This document shows, in pieces, positions 46,373-55,350 of a DNA stretch of 64,000 bases. The DNA is from Pikeienuella litoralis (lineage in GTDB: Bacteria; Pseudomonadota; Alphaproteobacteria; Rhodobacterales; Rhodobacteraceae). Position numbers and translations under genes: made by a program. Positions within the stretch are counted from its first letter, which is position 1; each line of letters starts with the position of its first letter. Where the stretch lies: assembly GCF_037646705.1 (NCBI RefSeq), contig NZ_JBBHER010000002.1, forward strand, positions 124,001-188,000, in the 5' to 3' direction. Below the pieces are notes generated by a model. It saw only the letters and a list, made by a program, of their open reading frames with translations, was not told the DNA's origin and made no database searches.

Positions 46373-48296
46373 ATCCGACGCCGAGGCGCGGAACCCGCCC
46401 GTTCACGGTCAGGGCGGCGCGAATCGCGGCCAGTTCATCCTCAACCTCCCGATAGTCGGGCTCCCATCGGTCGATGTCGGCCTGATCGGCGCAGCCGTCG
46501 GTCGGATCGAACCGATTGTCAGAGATCAACCAGACCGACGCCTGCCCATCTTCGATCGCCAGATTGGCGACGATGGCGCGCGGCGTCACGCCGCCGCCGG
46601 GCTCGACGTCGTCGATCACCACCAGCGTGGCGGCGGCTTCGCGCTCATATCGTGTCTCGTCGTAAGCGCCTTTGCGGCGGGTCACCGCGCCGGTCTCGCG
46701 GTCGATCAGAAGATCGGCGGGCGGCGTCGCGACGATATCCTCGCGCACGGAGATATCGCGCATGAAATCGACGAGGCGCACGGCGTTCAGGTAGCGCGCG
46801 GTGCGGCGGGCGCGGGCCTTTTCGCCCAGCCAGTCGGCCAGGGTCGGCAGGTCCGCGAGCGCGGCTTCCGAGGCGAGCGCCCGGCCGAGGGGCGAGCGCC
46901 CGGAGCCGAGCGCGCCGAAGATCACCAGATGGTCGAATCCGGGGTCGCCCGTCCCCCGCGCGAAGTCGCGGAGCGTATCGAGCGGCTCCGGCAGATAGGG
47001 CGCGGCCGGGCCGCGCTCGGCGCGCCCCATCTCCAGCGGCTGCTCGACGGGGATCGTCACGATCCTGAGCGCCGCGTGGAAGACCGCAAGGCGGCTCGCC
47101 ATGCTCAGACCGGCGAGATCGAGCGCCTGCTGGCGGAACGCCCAGGGCTTGCCGAGGCCGAGAAACACGGCGAGGAACACCAGAAGCCCCATCACTTCGG
47201 AGCCCGATACCCATGACGTGGCGGTCATCACCGGCGTGTCGGAGAGAACGCCCGCGCCAATCCAGGCCCCGGCGAAATAGAACATCCCGTCCGTGCGCGC
47301 ATCCATCCGCGCGTCGTCGAGATAATCGGCCTCGACCCGCGCGCTCTCTCCGAGCACGCCCCGCGGCCGGCGCGCGGTCGCAGCCGCGATCTCCTTGTGG
47401 ACATTGGGCAGGTCGGAGCCGAACTCCTTCACCCACCAGAGCGCGCATGAGGCGATGGCGGCCGCGATGGCCATCGGCCAATCCCCTTCCAGCCCGTTCC
47501 ATGTGCCGAAAACGAACCACACCGCCATGATCGTGATCACGCCGGCCTGAATGACGCGTTCGATGCCGCCGAGCTTTTCAGGGATGTCGGACCCGAAGGC
47601 GGTGGCGCGCATCGCATAGGCGAAGAACAGCGCCGCCAGAGCGACGGCGGTCCAGCGGCGCGCGACCTCGTCCGTGCCGGCGCCGGAGGTCGCGATCCAG
47701 AACGCGCCGAAAACCGCGATCAGCGCGCAGGTGAAATACCGGATATCCTTGCAGAGCATCACGATCCCGGCGCCGATCGCGAAGGCGGCGGCGGCGACGC
47801 CGATAAGGTCGATATAGGTCTCCGCGGCGGCGGGGGTCGGCGCGGCCATCGCTTTGAAGAGAAGATAGGCGAGCGCAATCACCGCGAGACCGAAAAGCAC
47901 GCCATGCATCGCGCGCCGCGCCCGGAGCGCGATGGCGCGGTAGCGGGCGGCGATATTCGGCGAAATCTCGACGGCCCGGCCAAAGACGCCGAGGCCGCAG
48001 ACCGCGGCGATCGCCGCGAGAACGATGAACGACGCGAGAAACAGAAGAAAGTTGTTCGCAACGCAGGCGATGGCGAATTCGCAATCCCCGGTCGCCTGCC
48101 GCGGCCGTCCGTCCCAATCCACGATCAGCCGCGCGGTCGAGCTGATCGTGTCTGCGATCCACACGAAAAAGAACGTCGTCACCATGCCCAGCGTCATGTG
48201 GCCGAGCTGGTTCGCCATCCAGGCGTAGACCCGGCTATAGTTCGACTGAACGTCGGAAAACCCGAATTCGCGCGCGAAGATCGCCTTGAGCCACAT
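46338..48296 (-). CDS. Large membrane protein with degenerate P-loop domain, unknown function
   Basis: 652-aa protein not recognised. Residues 1-400 hold about ten hydrophobic segments, with a cytoplasmic-looking loop near 300-340 (EIAAATARRPRGVLGESAR). The C-terminal ~250 residues look like a P-loop NTPase: HLVIFGALGSGRSPLGRALASE, in which the Walker A lysine is replaced by arginine, ATLVVIDDVEPGGG as a Walker B-like strand, and ASVWLISDNRFDPT as a sensor-like strand. Nothing matches a known ABC, STAND or KAP protein fully. Start ATG 48296 is uncertain; TTG 48323 would add 9 residues. It is divergent from the esterase gene. Confidence 0.75.
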   Translation of the reverse strand: MWLKAIFAREFGFSDVQSNYSRVYAWMANQLGHMTLGMVTTFFFVWIADTISSTARLIVDWDGRPRQATGDCEFAIACVANNFLLFLASFIVLAAIAAVCGLGVFGRAVEISPNIAARYRAIALRARRAMHGVLFGLAVIALAYLLFKAMAAPTPAAAETYIDLIGVAAAAFAIGAGIVMLCKDIRYFTCALIAVFGAFWIATSGAGTDEVARRWTAVALAALFFAYAMRATAFGSDIPEKLGGIERVIQAGVITIMAVWFVFGTWNGLEGDWPMAIAAAIASCALWWVKEFGSDLPNVHKEIAAATARRPRGVLGESARVEADYLDDARMDARTDGMFYFAGAWIGAGVLSDTPVMTATSWVSGSEVMGLLVFLAVFLGLGKPWAFRQQALDLAGLSMASRLAVFHAALRIVTIPVEQPLEMGRAERGPAAPYLPEPLDTLRDFARGTGDPGFDHLVIFGALGSGRSPLGRALASEAALADLPTLADWLGEKARARRTARYLNAVRLVDFMRDISVREDIVATPPADLLIDRETGAVTRRKGAYDETRYEREAAATLVVIDDVEPGGGVTPRAIVANLAIEDGQASVWLISDNRFDPTDGCADQADIDRWEPDYREVEDELAAIRAALTVNGRVPRLGVGFTRRFASPARR

Positions 48297-48400
48297 CGTT
48301 TCGCCAGCCGATCCCGTTTGCAATCATGCCGTTGGAAAGGAATAACCCCGTTGACCTAGCATGTCGGCGCATGATGTTACAGACCGCAAGGAGAGCCGGA

Positions 48401-49180
48401 ATGATCGAACTCGCCGCAACCGAATATCCCGCGGTGGAAGAGACGGAGGCGCCGCCGCTGGTGATCGCGCACGGTATTTTCGGCTCGGCGCGCAACTGGC
48501 GCGCGATCGCGAAGCGGCTGGCGGCGAAGCGGCGCGTGCTCGTTGTCGACATGCGCAATCACGGCGACAGCCCCTGGGCCGACGCGCATGATTATCTCGC
48601 CATGGCGGGTGATCTCGCCGGAGTGATCGAGAGGAACGGAGGGCGCGCCTCGGTTCTCGGCCATTCGATGGGCGGCAAGGCGGCGATGGTGCTGGCGGAG
48701 ACCCGGCCCGAACTGGTCGAGCGGCTGATCGTCGCCGATATCGCGCCGGTCCCCTATGCGCACACGCGCGATCTGATGGTGGAGATCGAGGCGATGCGCG
48801 CGGTGGATCTCGGGCCGCTTGCGCGCCGGGCCGAGGTCGAGGCGGCGCTCGGCGTCTATATCGGATCCGTCCCGGTCCGCTCCTTTCTGGCGCAGAGCGC
48901 GATTCTGGGCGATACGCCGCGCTGGTCGATCAATCTCGACGCGCTGAGCGCGAACATAAAGGCGATCAGCGGCTACCCCGATATCGGAGGCGTGTACGAG
49001 GGGCCGGTGTTGATGCTTCACGGCGAAGATTCGGATTACGTGCTTCCGAAGCATCACGCGGAGATTCTCGCGCGCTTCCCGGCGGCGGAGTTTCAGGCGC
49101 TGGAGGGGGCGGGGCACTGGATCCATGCGGATCAGCCGCGCGCGTTCTTGAACGCGGTGCTCGATTTCATCGCCAGATAG
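48401..49180 (+). CDS. Alpha/beta-hydrolase, YbfF-like esterase
   Basis: 259-aa hydrolase. The oxyanion region is APPLVIAHGIFGSARNWR, RVLVVDMRNHGDS is the conserved strand, and the nucleophile elbow is GHSMGGKAA with Ser near 89. The acid lies in LHGEDSDYV and the catalytic His in GAGHWIHADQP near 245. This pattern is that of YbfF-type esterases, acting on short-chain acyl or acyl-CoA esters. AAGGAG 8 nt upstream fixes ATG 48401. Stands alone; substrate unknown. Confidence 0.92.
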   Translation: MIELAATEYPAVEETEAPPLVIAHGIFGSARNWRAIAKRLAAKRRVLVVDMRNHGDSPWADAHDYLAMAGDLAGVIERNGGRASVLGHSMGGKAAMVLAETRPELVERLIVADIAPVPYAHTRDLMVEIEAMRAVDLGPLARRAEVEAALGVYIGSVPVRSFLAQSAILGDTPRWSINLDALSANIKAISGYPDIGGVYEGPVLMLHGEDSDYVLPKHHAEILARFPAAEFQALEGAGHWIHADQPRAFLNAVLDFIAR

Positions 49181-49192
49181 GCGCGCGGGGGC

Positions 49193-50179
49193 CTACGCCG
49201 CGAGCCGCTCCCGGCCATGCGGCGCGGCCCAGTCGATGATCGGGCCGGTGGAGATGATCCGGTTCGGATTGATCGTGTCGTGGCTGTAGAGATAGTGCCG
49301 CCGAATATGGTCGAAATGGACCGTCCCGGAAATTCCGGGATGCTGATAGAGATCGCGCGTGTAGGCCCAGAGCGCGGGATAGTCGACGAGCCGCCGCCGG
49401 TCGCATTTGAAATGGCCGACATAGACCGGGTCGAACCGGACCAGGGTCGGAAAGAGGCGCCAGTCCGCCTCCGTGATGCGGTCGCCAAGAAGATACCGGC
49501 GCGTCGCGAGCCGCTCCTCCAGCCAGTCCAGCGTTCCGAACACCGCGTTCACCGCCTCGTCGTAAGCGGCCTGTTCGGTGGCGAATCCGGCGCGGTAGAC
49601 GCCGTTGTTCAGGGTGTCGTAGATCCGCTCGTTCAGCGCGGCGATCTCGGCGTGGAGCGCGGCTGGATGAAAATCCAGCCGATTTCCGGTGATCCCGTCG
49701 AAGGCGGAGTTGAACATGCGGATGATCTCGGCGCTCTCATTGGAGACGATGGTCCTCCGTTTCCGGTCCCAGAGCAGCGGGACGGTCGCGCGCGTCGTCG
49801 CGTGCGGGTCCGCCTCGGTGTAAACTTGGTGAAGCCGGGTCTTGCCGAGCACGGTATCGCCCGTCGCGCCGGGGAAGGTCCCGTCCAGCGTCCAGCCTTC
49901 GGAGAGCATGTCCGGGTCGACCACATCGACGCTGACATGCGGCGCGAGCCCCTTCAACTGCCGGAAGATCAACGTCCGGTGCGCCCACGGGCAGGCGTAG
50001 GAAACGTAGAGATGGTAGCGCCCGCTCTCCGCGTTGAACCCGCCCTCCCCGGATGGGCCGGGCGCGCCATCCGGCGTCACCCAGTTCCGGAATTGCGATT
50101 CCTGCCGCTCAAAGGCGCCGCCGGTGGCCTTCGTATCATACCAGATGTCGCGCCATTCGCCGTTGACGAGCTTACCCAT
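49193..50179 (-). CDS. Glutathionyl-hydroquinone reductase (YqjG/ECM4 family GST)
   Basis: 328-aa omega-like glutathione transferase that reductively removes glutathione from glutathionyl-hydroquinones. The N-terminal ~45 residues (GGAFERQESQFRNWV) and the active-site YACPWAHRTLIFRQLKG with the catalytic Cys63 are diagnostic. The glutathione-binding TVPLLWDRKRRTIVSNESAEIIR follows, and the C-terminal all-helical domain contains RYLLGDRITEADWRLFPTLVRFDPVYVGHF in pieces (LLGDRITEADW). GAAGGAGATT before ATG 50179. Likely role in quinone or aromatic detoxification. Confidence 0.95.
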   Translation of the reverse strand: MGKLVNGEWRDIWYDTKATGGAFERQESQFRNWVTPDGAPGPSGEGGFNAESGRYHLYVSYACPWAHRTLIFRQLKGLAPHVSVDVVDPDMLSEGWTLDGTFPGATGDTVLGKTRLHQVYTEADPHATTRATVPLLWDRKRRTIVSNESAEIIRMFNSAFDGITGNRLDFHPAALHAEIAALNERIYDTLNNGVYRAGFATEQAAYDEAVNAVFGTLDWLEERLATRRYLLGDRITEADWRLFPTLVRFDPVYVGHFKCDRRRLVDYPALWAYTRDLYQHPGISGTVHFDHIRRHYLYSHDTINPNRIISTGPIIDWAAPHGRERLAA

Positions 50180-50310
50180 GAAACAATCTCCTTCCGGCCG
50201 AAGACATAAACCGCCGCCAGCGAAGCGCCACCCGGCTGCTGCCGAACGGCGCGTTCGGCGTGGGGAAACGGTCAGTGCGGCGATCGATCCGGCGCGAGGG
50301 GAGCGGGCCG

Positions 50311-51141
50311 CTAACCCGCGCTCGTCATCTCGCCTTCCATCACCAGCCGGCCGTCCGGCCCGCGCGCCCAGAGCGCCGCGCCGCCATCCCGGTCTTTCGC
50401 GGCGATCGTGATCTCCTCGAAATCGAAGGCGGGCGCGCGGGCGCGAAAGCTGAAAGCGGCGGCGGGGCCGTGCGCCTCCTCGGCGAAACCCAGCATCACC
50501 TGCGCGATCAGCGGCGCGTGGATCAAGAGGCCGGGGTAGCCTTCAACATCGCGCGCGTAATCGCGGTCATAGTGAATTCGATGGCCGTTGAATGTGAGCG
50601 CGGAATACCGGAAGAGCCCGACCGGCCCCGGGCGGAAGACGCGGCTGCGGGTCTCGTCCGTCGGCGCGGGGGAGGGCGCCGTCGGCGCGGCCCCGGGCGC
50701 GGGGTCTTCGCGGTAGACCAGATTCTGCCGCTCGCTGACGGCGAGCGCGCCGGCCGTGGAAATCTCATGCCGGAGCGTGACGAACGCGAGCGGGCCGGAG
50801 CGGCCGGTCTTGCGCGCGATGGCCTCGATCGTGGTCTTCCTCTCGGCCTCGGCGCCGATGGGGAGCGGCCGGTGAAAGGTCAGCGCGCCGCCGGCCCACA
50901 TCCGGCGAGGCAGGCCGAGATCGGGGATGAAGCCGCCCCGCGCGGGGTGCCCGTCGCGCCCGAGCGCGCGCCCAGGCGCGGCTTCGAGAAAATAGATCCA
51001 GTGCTGAAACGCAGGCAGCGGTGCGCCCGCCGCCGGCGGCGGGCCGGGAAGATCGAGCGCGGCGTGAAGCGCGCCCGCGCGCCAGGCGTCGATCCGGTCA
51101 TGCGCGGCGCGTGTGCGCCCGATGAGGTCTTCCGCGCTCAC
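50311..51141 (-). CDS. MaoC-like/FAS1-type acyl-CoA hydratase
   Basis: 276-aa double hotdog-fold protein. The N-terminal half matches the FAS1-like dehydratase region (LPAFQHWIYFLEAAPGRALGRDGHP, then ...RRMWAGGALTFHRPLPIG) seen in mesaconyl-C4-CoA and itaconyl-CoA hydratases. The C-terminal half has the hydratase motif FNGHRIHYDRDYARDVEGYPGLLIHAPL with its conserved D/H pair. The start GTG 51141 overlaps the CoA-transferase stop (GTGA), so the two are coupled. With that transferase it probably handles a dicarboxylic acid such as mesaconate or itaconate; this is inference from the pair. Confidence 0.85.
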   Translation of the reverse strand: MSAEDLIGRTRAAHDRIDAWRAGALHAALDLPGPPPAAGAPLPAFQHWIYFLEAAPGRALGRDGHPARGGFIPDLGLPRRMWAGGALTFHRPLPIGAEAERKTTIEAIARKTGRSGPLAFVTLRHEISTAGALAVSERQNLVYREDPAPGAAPTAPSPAPTDETRSRVFRPGPVGLFRYSALTFNGHRIHYDRDYARDVEGYPGLLIHAPLIAQVMLGFAEEAHGPAAAFSFRARAPAFDFEEITIAAKDRDGGAALWARGPDGRLVMEGEMTSAG

Positions 51142-52256
51142 GCGCCGAACTCCGCCCGGATCGCAGGGCCGTGCTCGTCCAGCGCCGGCGCTCGGCCGGG
51201 CGCCGCCCAATCGGCCCGCGCGGCGGCGGCGGGGAGCTCCGCGCCGCTGTCGCCGAACGTGGCGAGGACGCGGCGAAGATGCGGATGCGCGGCGAATCCG
51301 GCGACATCGTTCACCTCGCCCCAGGCGATCCGGGCGTCATCCAGCGCGGCGCGAATGGCCTCGAACTTCTGCGCGCCGAAGGCGGCGGCGACGGCGGCGT
51401 CGGTCTCCGCCCGGTTGGCGACGCGGGCGTCGTTGGTCGCGAAGCGCGGATCCTCCGCCAACCGCTCGCGCCCCAGCACCTCCCGCGCGAGCGCCCGCCA
51501 TTCCCGGTCCGACTGCACGGAGATCAGGATCAGGCGGCCATCCGCCGCGGCGAACGCGCCATAGGGCGCGATGGAGGGATGCGCGAGGCCAACCCGCCCC
51601 GGCGCTTTGCCGAGATAGGCGTGATGGAGGAGCGGCACCGTCATCCATTCGGCCAGAACGTCGAAAAGCGAAACCTCCACATGCGCGCCGAGCCCGGTCC
51701 GCGCCTGCCGGACCAGCGCGGCGGAGATTGCGCCGAAGGCGGTGATCCCGGCCCCGATATCGGCGACGGAGACGCCGACGCGGCCGATCTCTCCCGGCCC
51801 TCCGGAGATGGAGGCGAGGCCGCTTTCAGCCTGAATCAGGAGATCATAGGCCTTCCGCTTCGCATATGGCCCCTCCGCGCCGAAGCCGGAAATATCGCAG
51901 ACGATGAGACGCGGATCGGCGGCGCGAAGCTCCGTCGCGCCGAGACCGAGCCGTCCGGCCGCGCCGACCGCCAGATTCTGAACGAAAATATCCGCCCGTG
52001 AGACCATTCGCGCCATGATCGCGCGGTCCTCGGGCGCTTTCAGGTCGAGAGCGACGCTCTCCTTCCCCTGATTCAGCCAGGTGAAATAGCTGGACTGGCC
52101 GTTCGCCGCCTTGTCGTAGCCGCGCGCGAAATCGCCCTCCGGCCGCTCCACCTTGATGACGCGGGCGCCCGCCTCGGCCAGACGGAGCGTCGCCATCGGG
52201 GCCGCGACCGCCTGCTCGAGGCTGACGACGAGAACGCCTTCGAGCGGTTTCATCAT
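51138..52256 (-). CDS. Class III (CaiB/BaiF) CoA-transferase
   Basis: 372-aa family III CoA-transferase with the interlocked fold. The N-terminal LEGVLVVSLEQAVAAPMATLRLAEAGARVIKVE and the GDFARGYD segment are standard, and the catalytic aspartate lies in KRKAYDLLIQAESGLASI near 165. The GLGAHVEVSLFDVLAEWM helix is also conserved. It is followed by the hydratase gene in a 4-nt overlap. Typical roles are succinyl-CoA:dicarboxylate transfer (citramalate, mesaconate or itaconate). It is the first gene of a two-gene operon. Confidence 0.93.
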   Translation of the reverse strand: MMKPLEGVLVVSLEQAVAAPMATLRLAEAGARVIKVERPEGDFARGYDKAANGQSSYFTWLNQGKESVALDLKAPEDRAIMARMVSRADIFVQNLAVGAAGRLGLGATELRAADPRLIVCDISGFGAEGPYAKRKAYDLLIQAESGLASISGGPGEIGRVGVSVADIGAGITAFGAISAALVRQARTGLGAHVEVSLFDVLAEWMTVPLLHHAYLGKAPGRVGLAHPSIAPYGAFAAADGRLILISVQSDREWRALAREVLGRERLAEDPRFATNDARVANRAETDAAVAAAFGAQKFEAIRAALDDARIAWGEVNDVAGFAAHPHLRRVLATFGDSGAELPAAAARADWAAPGRAPALDEHGPAIRAEFGA

Positions 52257-52387
52257 GGCCGCCGCACCGGGCCCGGGGCGCGGCGCTCGCCGATGTCGGA
52301 AGTGCTGGAGGATTCTATCATGGGCCGATTAAAGCGGCATTGGCCGCATGGCCGCAAGGTCGGACGTGAGTATGACGGCGCCGCGCT

Positions 52388-55048
52388 TCAGGCCAGCGGC
52401 GCCTTGAGAATGAAGTGCGCGCCCTCGCCCGTCGTGGGCGCGAGTTCGATCGAGCCGTTGAAAAGGCGCATGAATTTTCGGCAGATCGGCAGGCCGAGCC
52501 CGGCGGAGCCGGCGGTGGAGCGCCGAAAGAAGGTCTCGAAGATCCGCTCCCTGTCTTCGGGCGCGACGCCGGGGCCGTTGTCGATCATGTCCAGACGATA
52601 GGCGCCGTCCTCGACCGATGTTCGAAGCTCGATCCGGGCAAGGGGCTTGTCGTTATGGATGATCGCGTTCGAAATGAGGTTGATGTACACTTGCGAGAGG
52701 CGGTCAGGGTCCGCGAGGATCAGCACGGGCCCCGCGCGCACGGTCCAGATCAGCTCCGCATCCTCCGGGCGGTAGGGCGCCATGGCGATCTCGACGGCGG
52801 CCGCGAGCGCCGCCTCCGCGTCGATCGGGCGGTGTTCGGCCGCGCGCGGGTCGTCGAGGAAACTGAGGTCGCGGATCTCGTCCAGCAGATGCGTGAGGCG
52901 GATGCTCTCCCCCTGAATGATCGAGGCGAAGCGGCCGCGCTGCGCGGCGTCGAGTTCCGGGTTGCGCTCCAGTATCTCCGCAAAGGAGCGGACCGAGGTC
53001 ATCGGCGTGCGCAATTCATGGCTGACCTGGCTGAGAAAATCGTCCTTGCGCGCGTCCAGCGTCTTCAATTGCTCGTTGGCGGCGCGAAGCTCGCGCGCGG
53101 TCTGCTCCACCTCCGCGGTTTTCGCGCGGAGCGCCTCCGTCGCCCGGCGGAGCTTCGCGTTTTCATCCGCCATGTCGACCAGGTCGGCCATCGAAATCCG
53201 TTCGCCGCCCGCGATCCGGTTGACCATCGCGTGGGCGGAGGCGGCGCCGACCGAACCCGCGAGATTGCGCTCCAGACTGGAGATGAAGGCGGGAGTCGGG
53301 TCGGGCAATCCGTCCACCTTGCCCTGGCGATTGGCGGCGGCGCGGAAGACCGAGGTGGCTGCGCTGGTTCCAAGGATGCGCTGCGCGAGAATGTAGAGAT
53401 CGGAGGACGCCGCGGAGCGGCGCACCAGACCGAACGCGCGCGTCGGCTCGGCGCTGAAGGCGTTGGTGAACAGCGCCGATTGCAATCTCTCCAGCGGGCT
53501 CATGCGGCTGAACAGGCTGACAAGGACCAGCGCGGTCGCATTGGCGCCGAGGCTCCATGCGGTCGCATGGACGAGCGGGTCGGCGGCGGACGCGCCGAAA
53601 AGCGCGTAGGGGCGGAGGAATCCGAGACCGAAGGGGCCGTCCGTCATGATCGACGCGGGGAACGCGACGACGCCATCGAAGCTCGGCAGGTAAAGCGTCC
53701 AGAGCCAGAGCGCGAAACCGATGGTGAGCCCGGCGGCCGCGCCGGCCCGCGTCGCCCCCCGCCAGAAGACGCCGGCGACCAGCGGAGGGAGGAATTGCGC
53801 GACGCCGCAAAAGGCGATGAGCCCGGTCGACGCCAGCGCGTCCGACCGGCCCGTCATCAGGAAATAGATGTAGCCGAGCGCGAGAATCCCGAGGATCGCG
53901 CCCCTCCGGGACATGAGGAGCGCGCTTCTGACGTCGCCTGACCGCTCCATGCCGGCGCCGGCCATCAGCCGGACCGATAGTGGCGCGACGATATGATTGG
54001 AGACCATGGTCGAGAGCGCGATGGTGGAGACGATCACCATCGAGGTGGCGGCCGAAAACCCGCCGATGAAAGCGACGGTCGCCAGCGCGTTGTCGCCGCG
54101 CATCAGCGGCAATGTCAGCACGTAGAGGTCAGGATTGGCGCCCTCGGGCGCGACGACGGCGCCGACGGCCGCGATGGGCACGACGAAAAGCGAGATGAGC
54201 AGGAGATAGCAGGGGAACATCCACGACGCGGTGGAGAGGTGCCGCTCATCGGTGTTCTCCACGACCGTCACCTGAAACTGCCGCGGCAGGCAGATGATCG
54301 CCGTCGCGGAGAGAAACATCAGGACCGTCCAGCGGGATCCGAACGTCTGGTCGAGCCGGAGGCTTTCCGCCGTCGCGCCGGCGAAGGTCGCCTCCAGCCC
54401 GCCGGCGACGGAATAGACCGCATAGAGCCCGACCGCGATCAGCGCGGTGAGCTTGACCACGGCCTCAAGCGCGATCGCCGCGACGACGCCGTAATGGCGC
54501 TCGTTCTCATCGAGCGAGCGGGTTCCGAACAGAATGGTGAAGAGCCCGAGCCCGAGCGCCGCGACGAAGGCGATCAGCCGATCCTTGCTCGCGTCGCCGC
54601 CGGTGATGACCTCATAGCTCAGGGTCAGCGACTGAAGCTGGAGCGCGATGTAAGGGGTGGTCGCCGTCACCGCGACGATGGTGGCGAAGGCGGCGAGCGC
54701 GCCGGATTTTCCGTAACGCGACGAGATCATGTCGGCGATCGAGGTGATCCGGTGGATGCGCCCGATCCGGACGATCTTGCGGATGAGCCACCACCAGCCG
54801 ATGAAGGCCACGGTCGGGCCGAGATAGATCGTCGCGAACTCCAGCCCGTTCCGGGCGGCGGAGCCGACGGCCCCGTAAAAAGTCCAGGCGGTGCAGTAGA
54901 CGGAGAGCGAGAGCGTGTAGATGATGGGGGAGCGGAGCCAGGCGGCGCCGCCCCGCGCGGCCCTGCGGTCCACCCACCAGGCGAGGCCGAAAAGAAGCGC
55001 GACATATCCGAGCGAGACGGAGAGGATCATGTTCGCGCCGATGGTCAC
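52388..55048 (-). CDS. SLC5-STAC-histidine kinase (CbrA-like sensor)
   Basis: 886-aa hybrid of a sodium/solute symporter and a sensor kinase. Residues 5-490 contain about 13 helices of the SSS/SLC5 family (IITSIADMISSRYGKSGALA, LSTMVSNHIVAPL). A STAC domain follows at 550-620 (DLYILAQRILGTSA, then LERNLAGSVGAASAHAM). Next come a coiled coil, HisKA with the phosphorylated His in SQVSHELRTPMTS near 680, and HATPase_c with NLISNAIIHN, DNGPGVAP and GSAGLGLPICR. I see no PAS domain between, unlike CbrA of Pseudomonas. Start GTG 55048 overlaps the small membrane protein stop (GTGA). It probably senses a nutrient while transporting it. Confidence 0.93.
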   Translation of the reverse strand: MTIGANMILSVSLGYVALLFGLAWWVDRRAARGGAAWLRSPIIYTLSLSVYCTAWTFYGAVGSAARNGLEFATIYLGPTVAFIGWWWLIRKIVRIGRIHRITSIADMISSRYGKSGALAAFATIVAVTATTPYIALQLQSLTLSYEVITGGDASKDRLIAFVAALGLGLFTILFGTRSLDENERHYGVVAAIALEAVVKLTALIAVGLYAVYSVAGGLEATFAGATAESLRLDQTFGSRWTVLMFLSATAIICLPRQFQVTVVENTDERHLSTASWMFPCYLLLISLFVVPIAAVGAVVAPEGANPDLYVLTLPLMRGDNALATVAFIGGFSAATSMVIVSTIALSTMVSNHIVAPLSVRLMAGAGMERSGDVRSALLMSRRGAILGILALGYIYFLMTGRSDALASTGLIAFCGVAQFLPPLVAGVFWRGATRAGAAAGLTIGFALWLWTLYLPSFDGVVAFPASIMTDGPFGLGFLRPYALFGASAADPLVHATAWSLGANATALVLVSLFSRMSPLERLQSALFTNAFSAEPTRAFGLVRRSAASSDLYILAQRILGTSAATSVFRAAANRQGKVDGLPDPTPAFISSLERNLAGSVGAASAHAMVNRIAGGERISMADLVDMADENAKLRRATEALRAKTAEVEQTARELRAANEQLKTLDARKDDFLSQVSHELRTPMTSVRSFAEILERNPELDAAQRGRFASIIQGESIRLTHLLDEIRDLSFLDDPRAAEHRPIDAEAALAAAVEIAMAPYRPEDAELIWTVRAGPVLILADPDRLSQVYINLISNAIIHNDKPLARIELRTSVEDGAYRLDMIDNGPGVAPEDRERIFETFFRRSTAGSAGLGLPICRKFMRLFNGSIELAPTTGEGAHFILKAPLA

Positions 55049-55350
55049 GCGCCGCCCTCTCCCGCGTTCTGGCGCCGTTCCGCGCGCGCCAGCCTGCGCG
55101 ACAGCGCCCAGGAGAGGACGACCATCGCGCCCCATGCGCCGAAGAGATACACGACGATCAACGGGGCGCCGAACACCGCGATATCCGTGACGAACAGCTC
55201 GAGCACCGGCGCCGAGAACAGCAGCAGCCCGGCGAGCGGCAGCGCCAGCGCCGCGTCATGGGCGCGCGCCGCCGAAAACGCGGCCTTGTCGCCTGCGGTC
55301 AGTCGGGCCGCCGCATCCTCCGCCGGATTGTCTTCCGGCGGGGGGCTCAC
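55045..55350 (-). CDS. Small two-TM membrane protein in the CbrA-like operon
   Basis: 101-aa protein with a polar N-terminus (residues 1-30) and two helices (ALALPLAGLLLFSAPVLEL, PLIVVYLFGAWGAMVVLSW), ending in a basic tail (RRLARAERRQNAG). Its layout matches the small companion subunits of SLC5-type symporters (DUF485, DUF4212 or DUF3311 style), but I cannot assign it to one. Its stop overlaps the kinase start by 4 nt, and its own start overlaps the response regulator stop. Translational coupling to both suggests it is a subunit or modulator of the transporter-sensor. Confidence 0.75.
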   Translation of the reverse strand: MSPPPEDNPAEDAAARLTAGDKAAFSAARAHDAALALPLAGLLLFSAPVLELFVTDIAVFGAPLIVVYLFGAWGAMVVLSWALSRRLARAERRQNAGEGGA

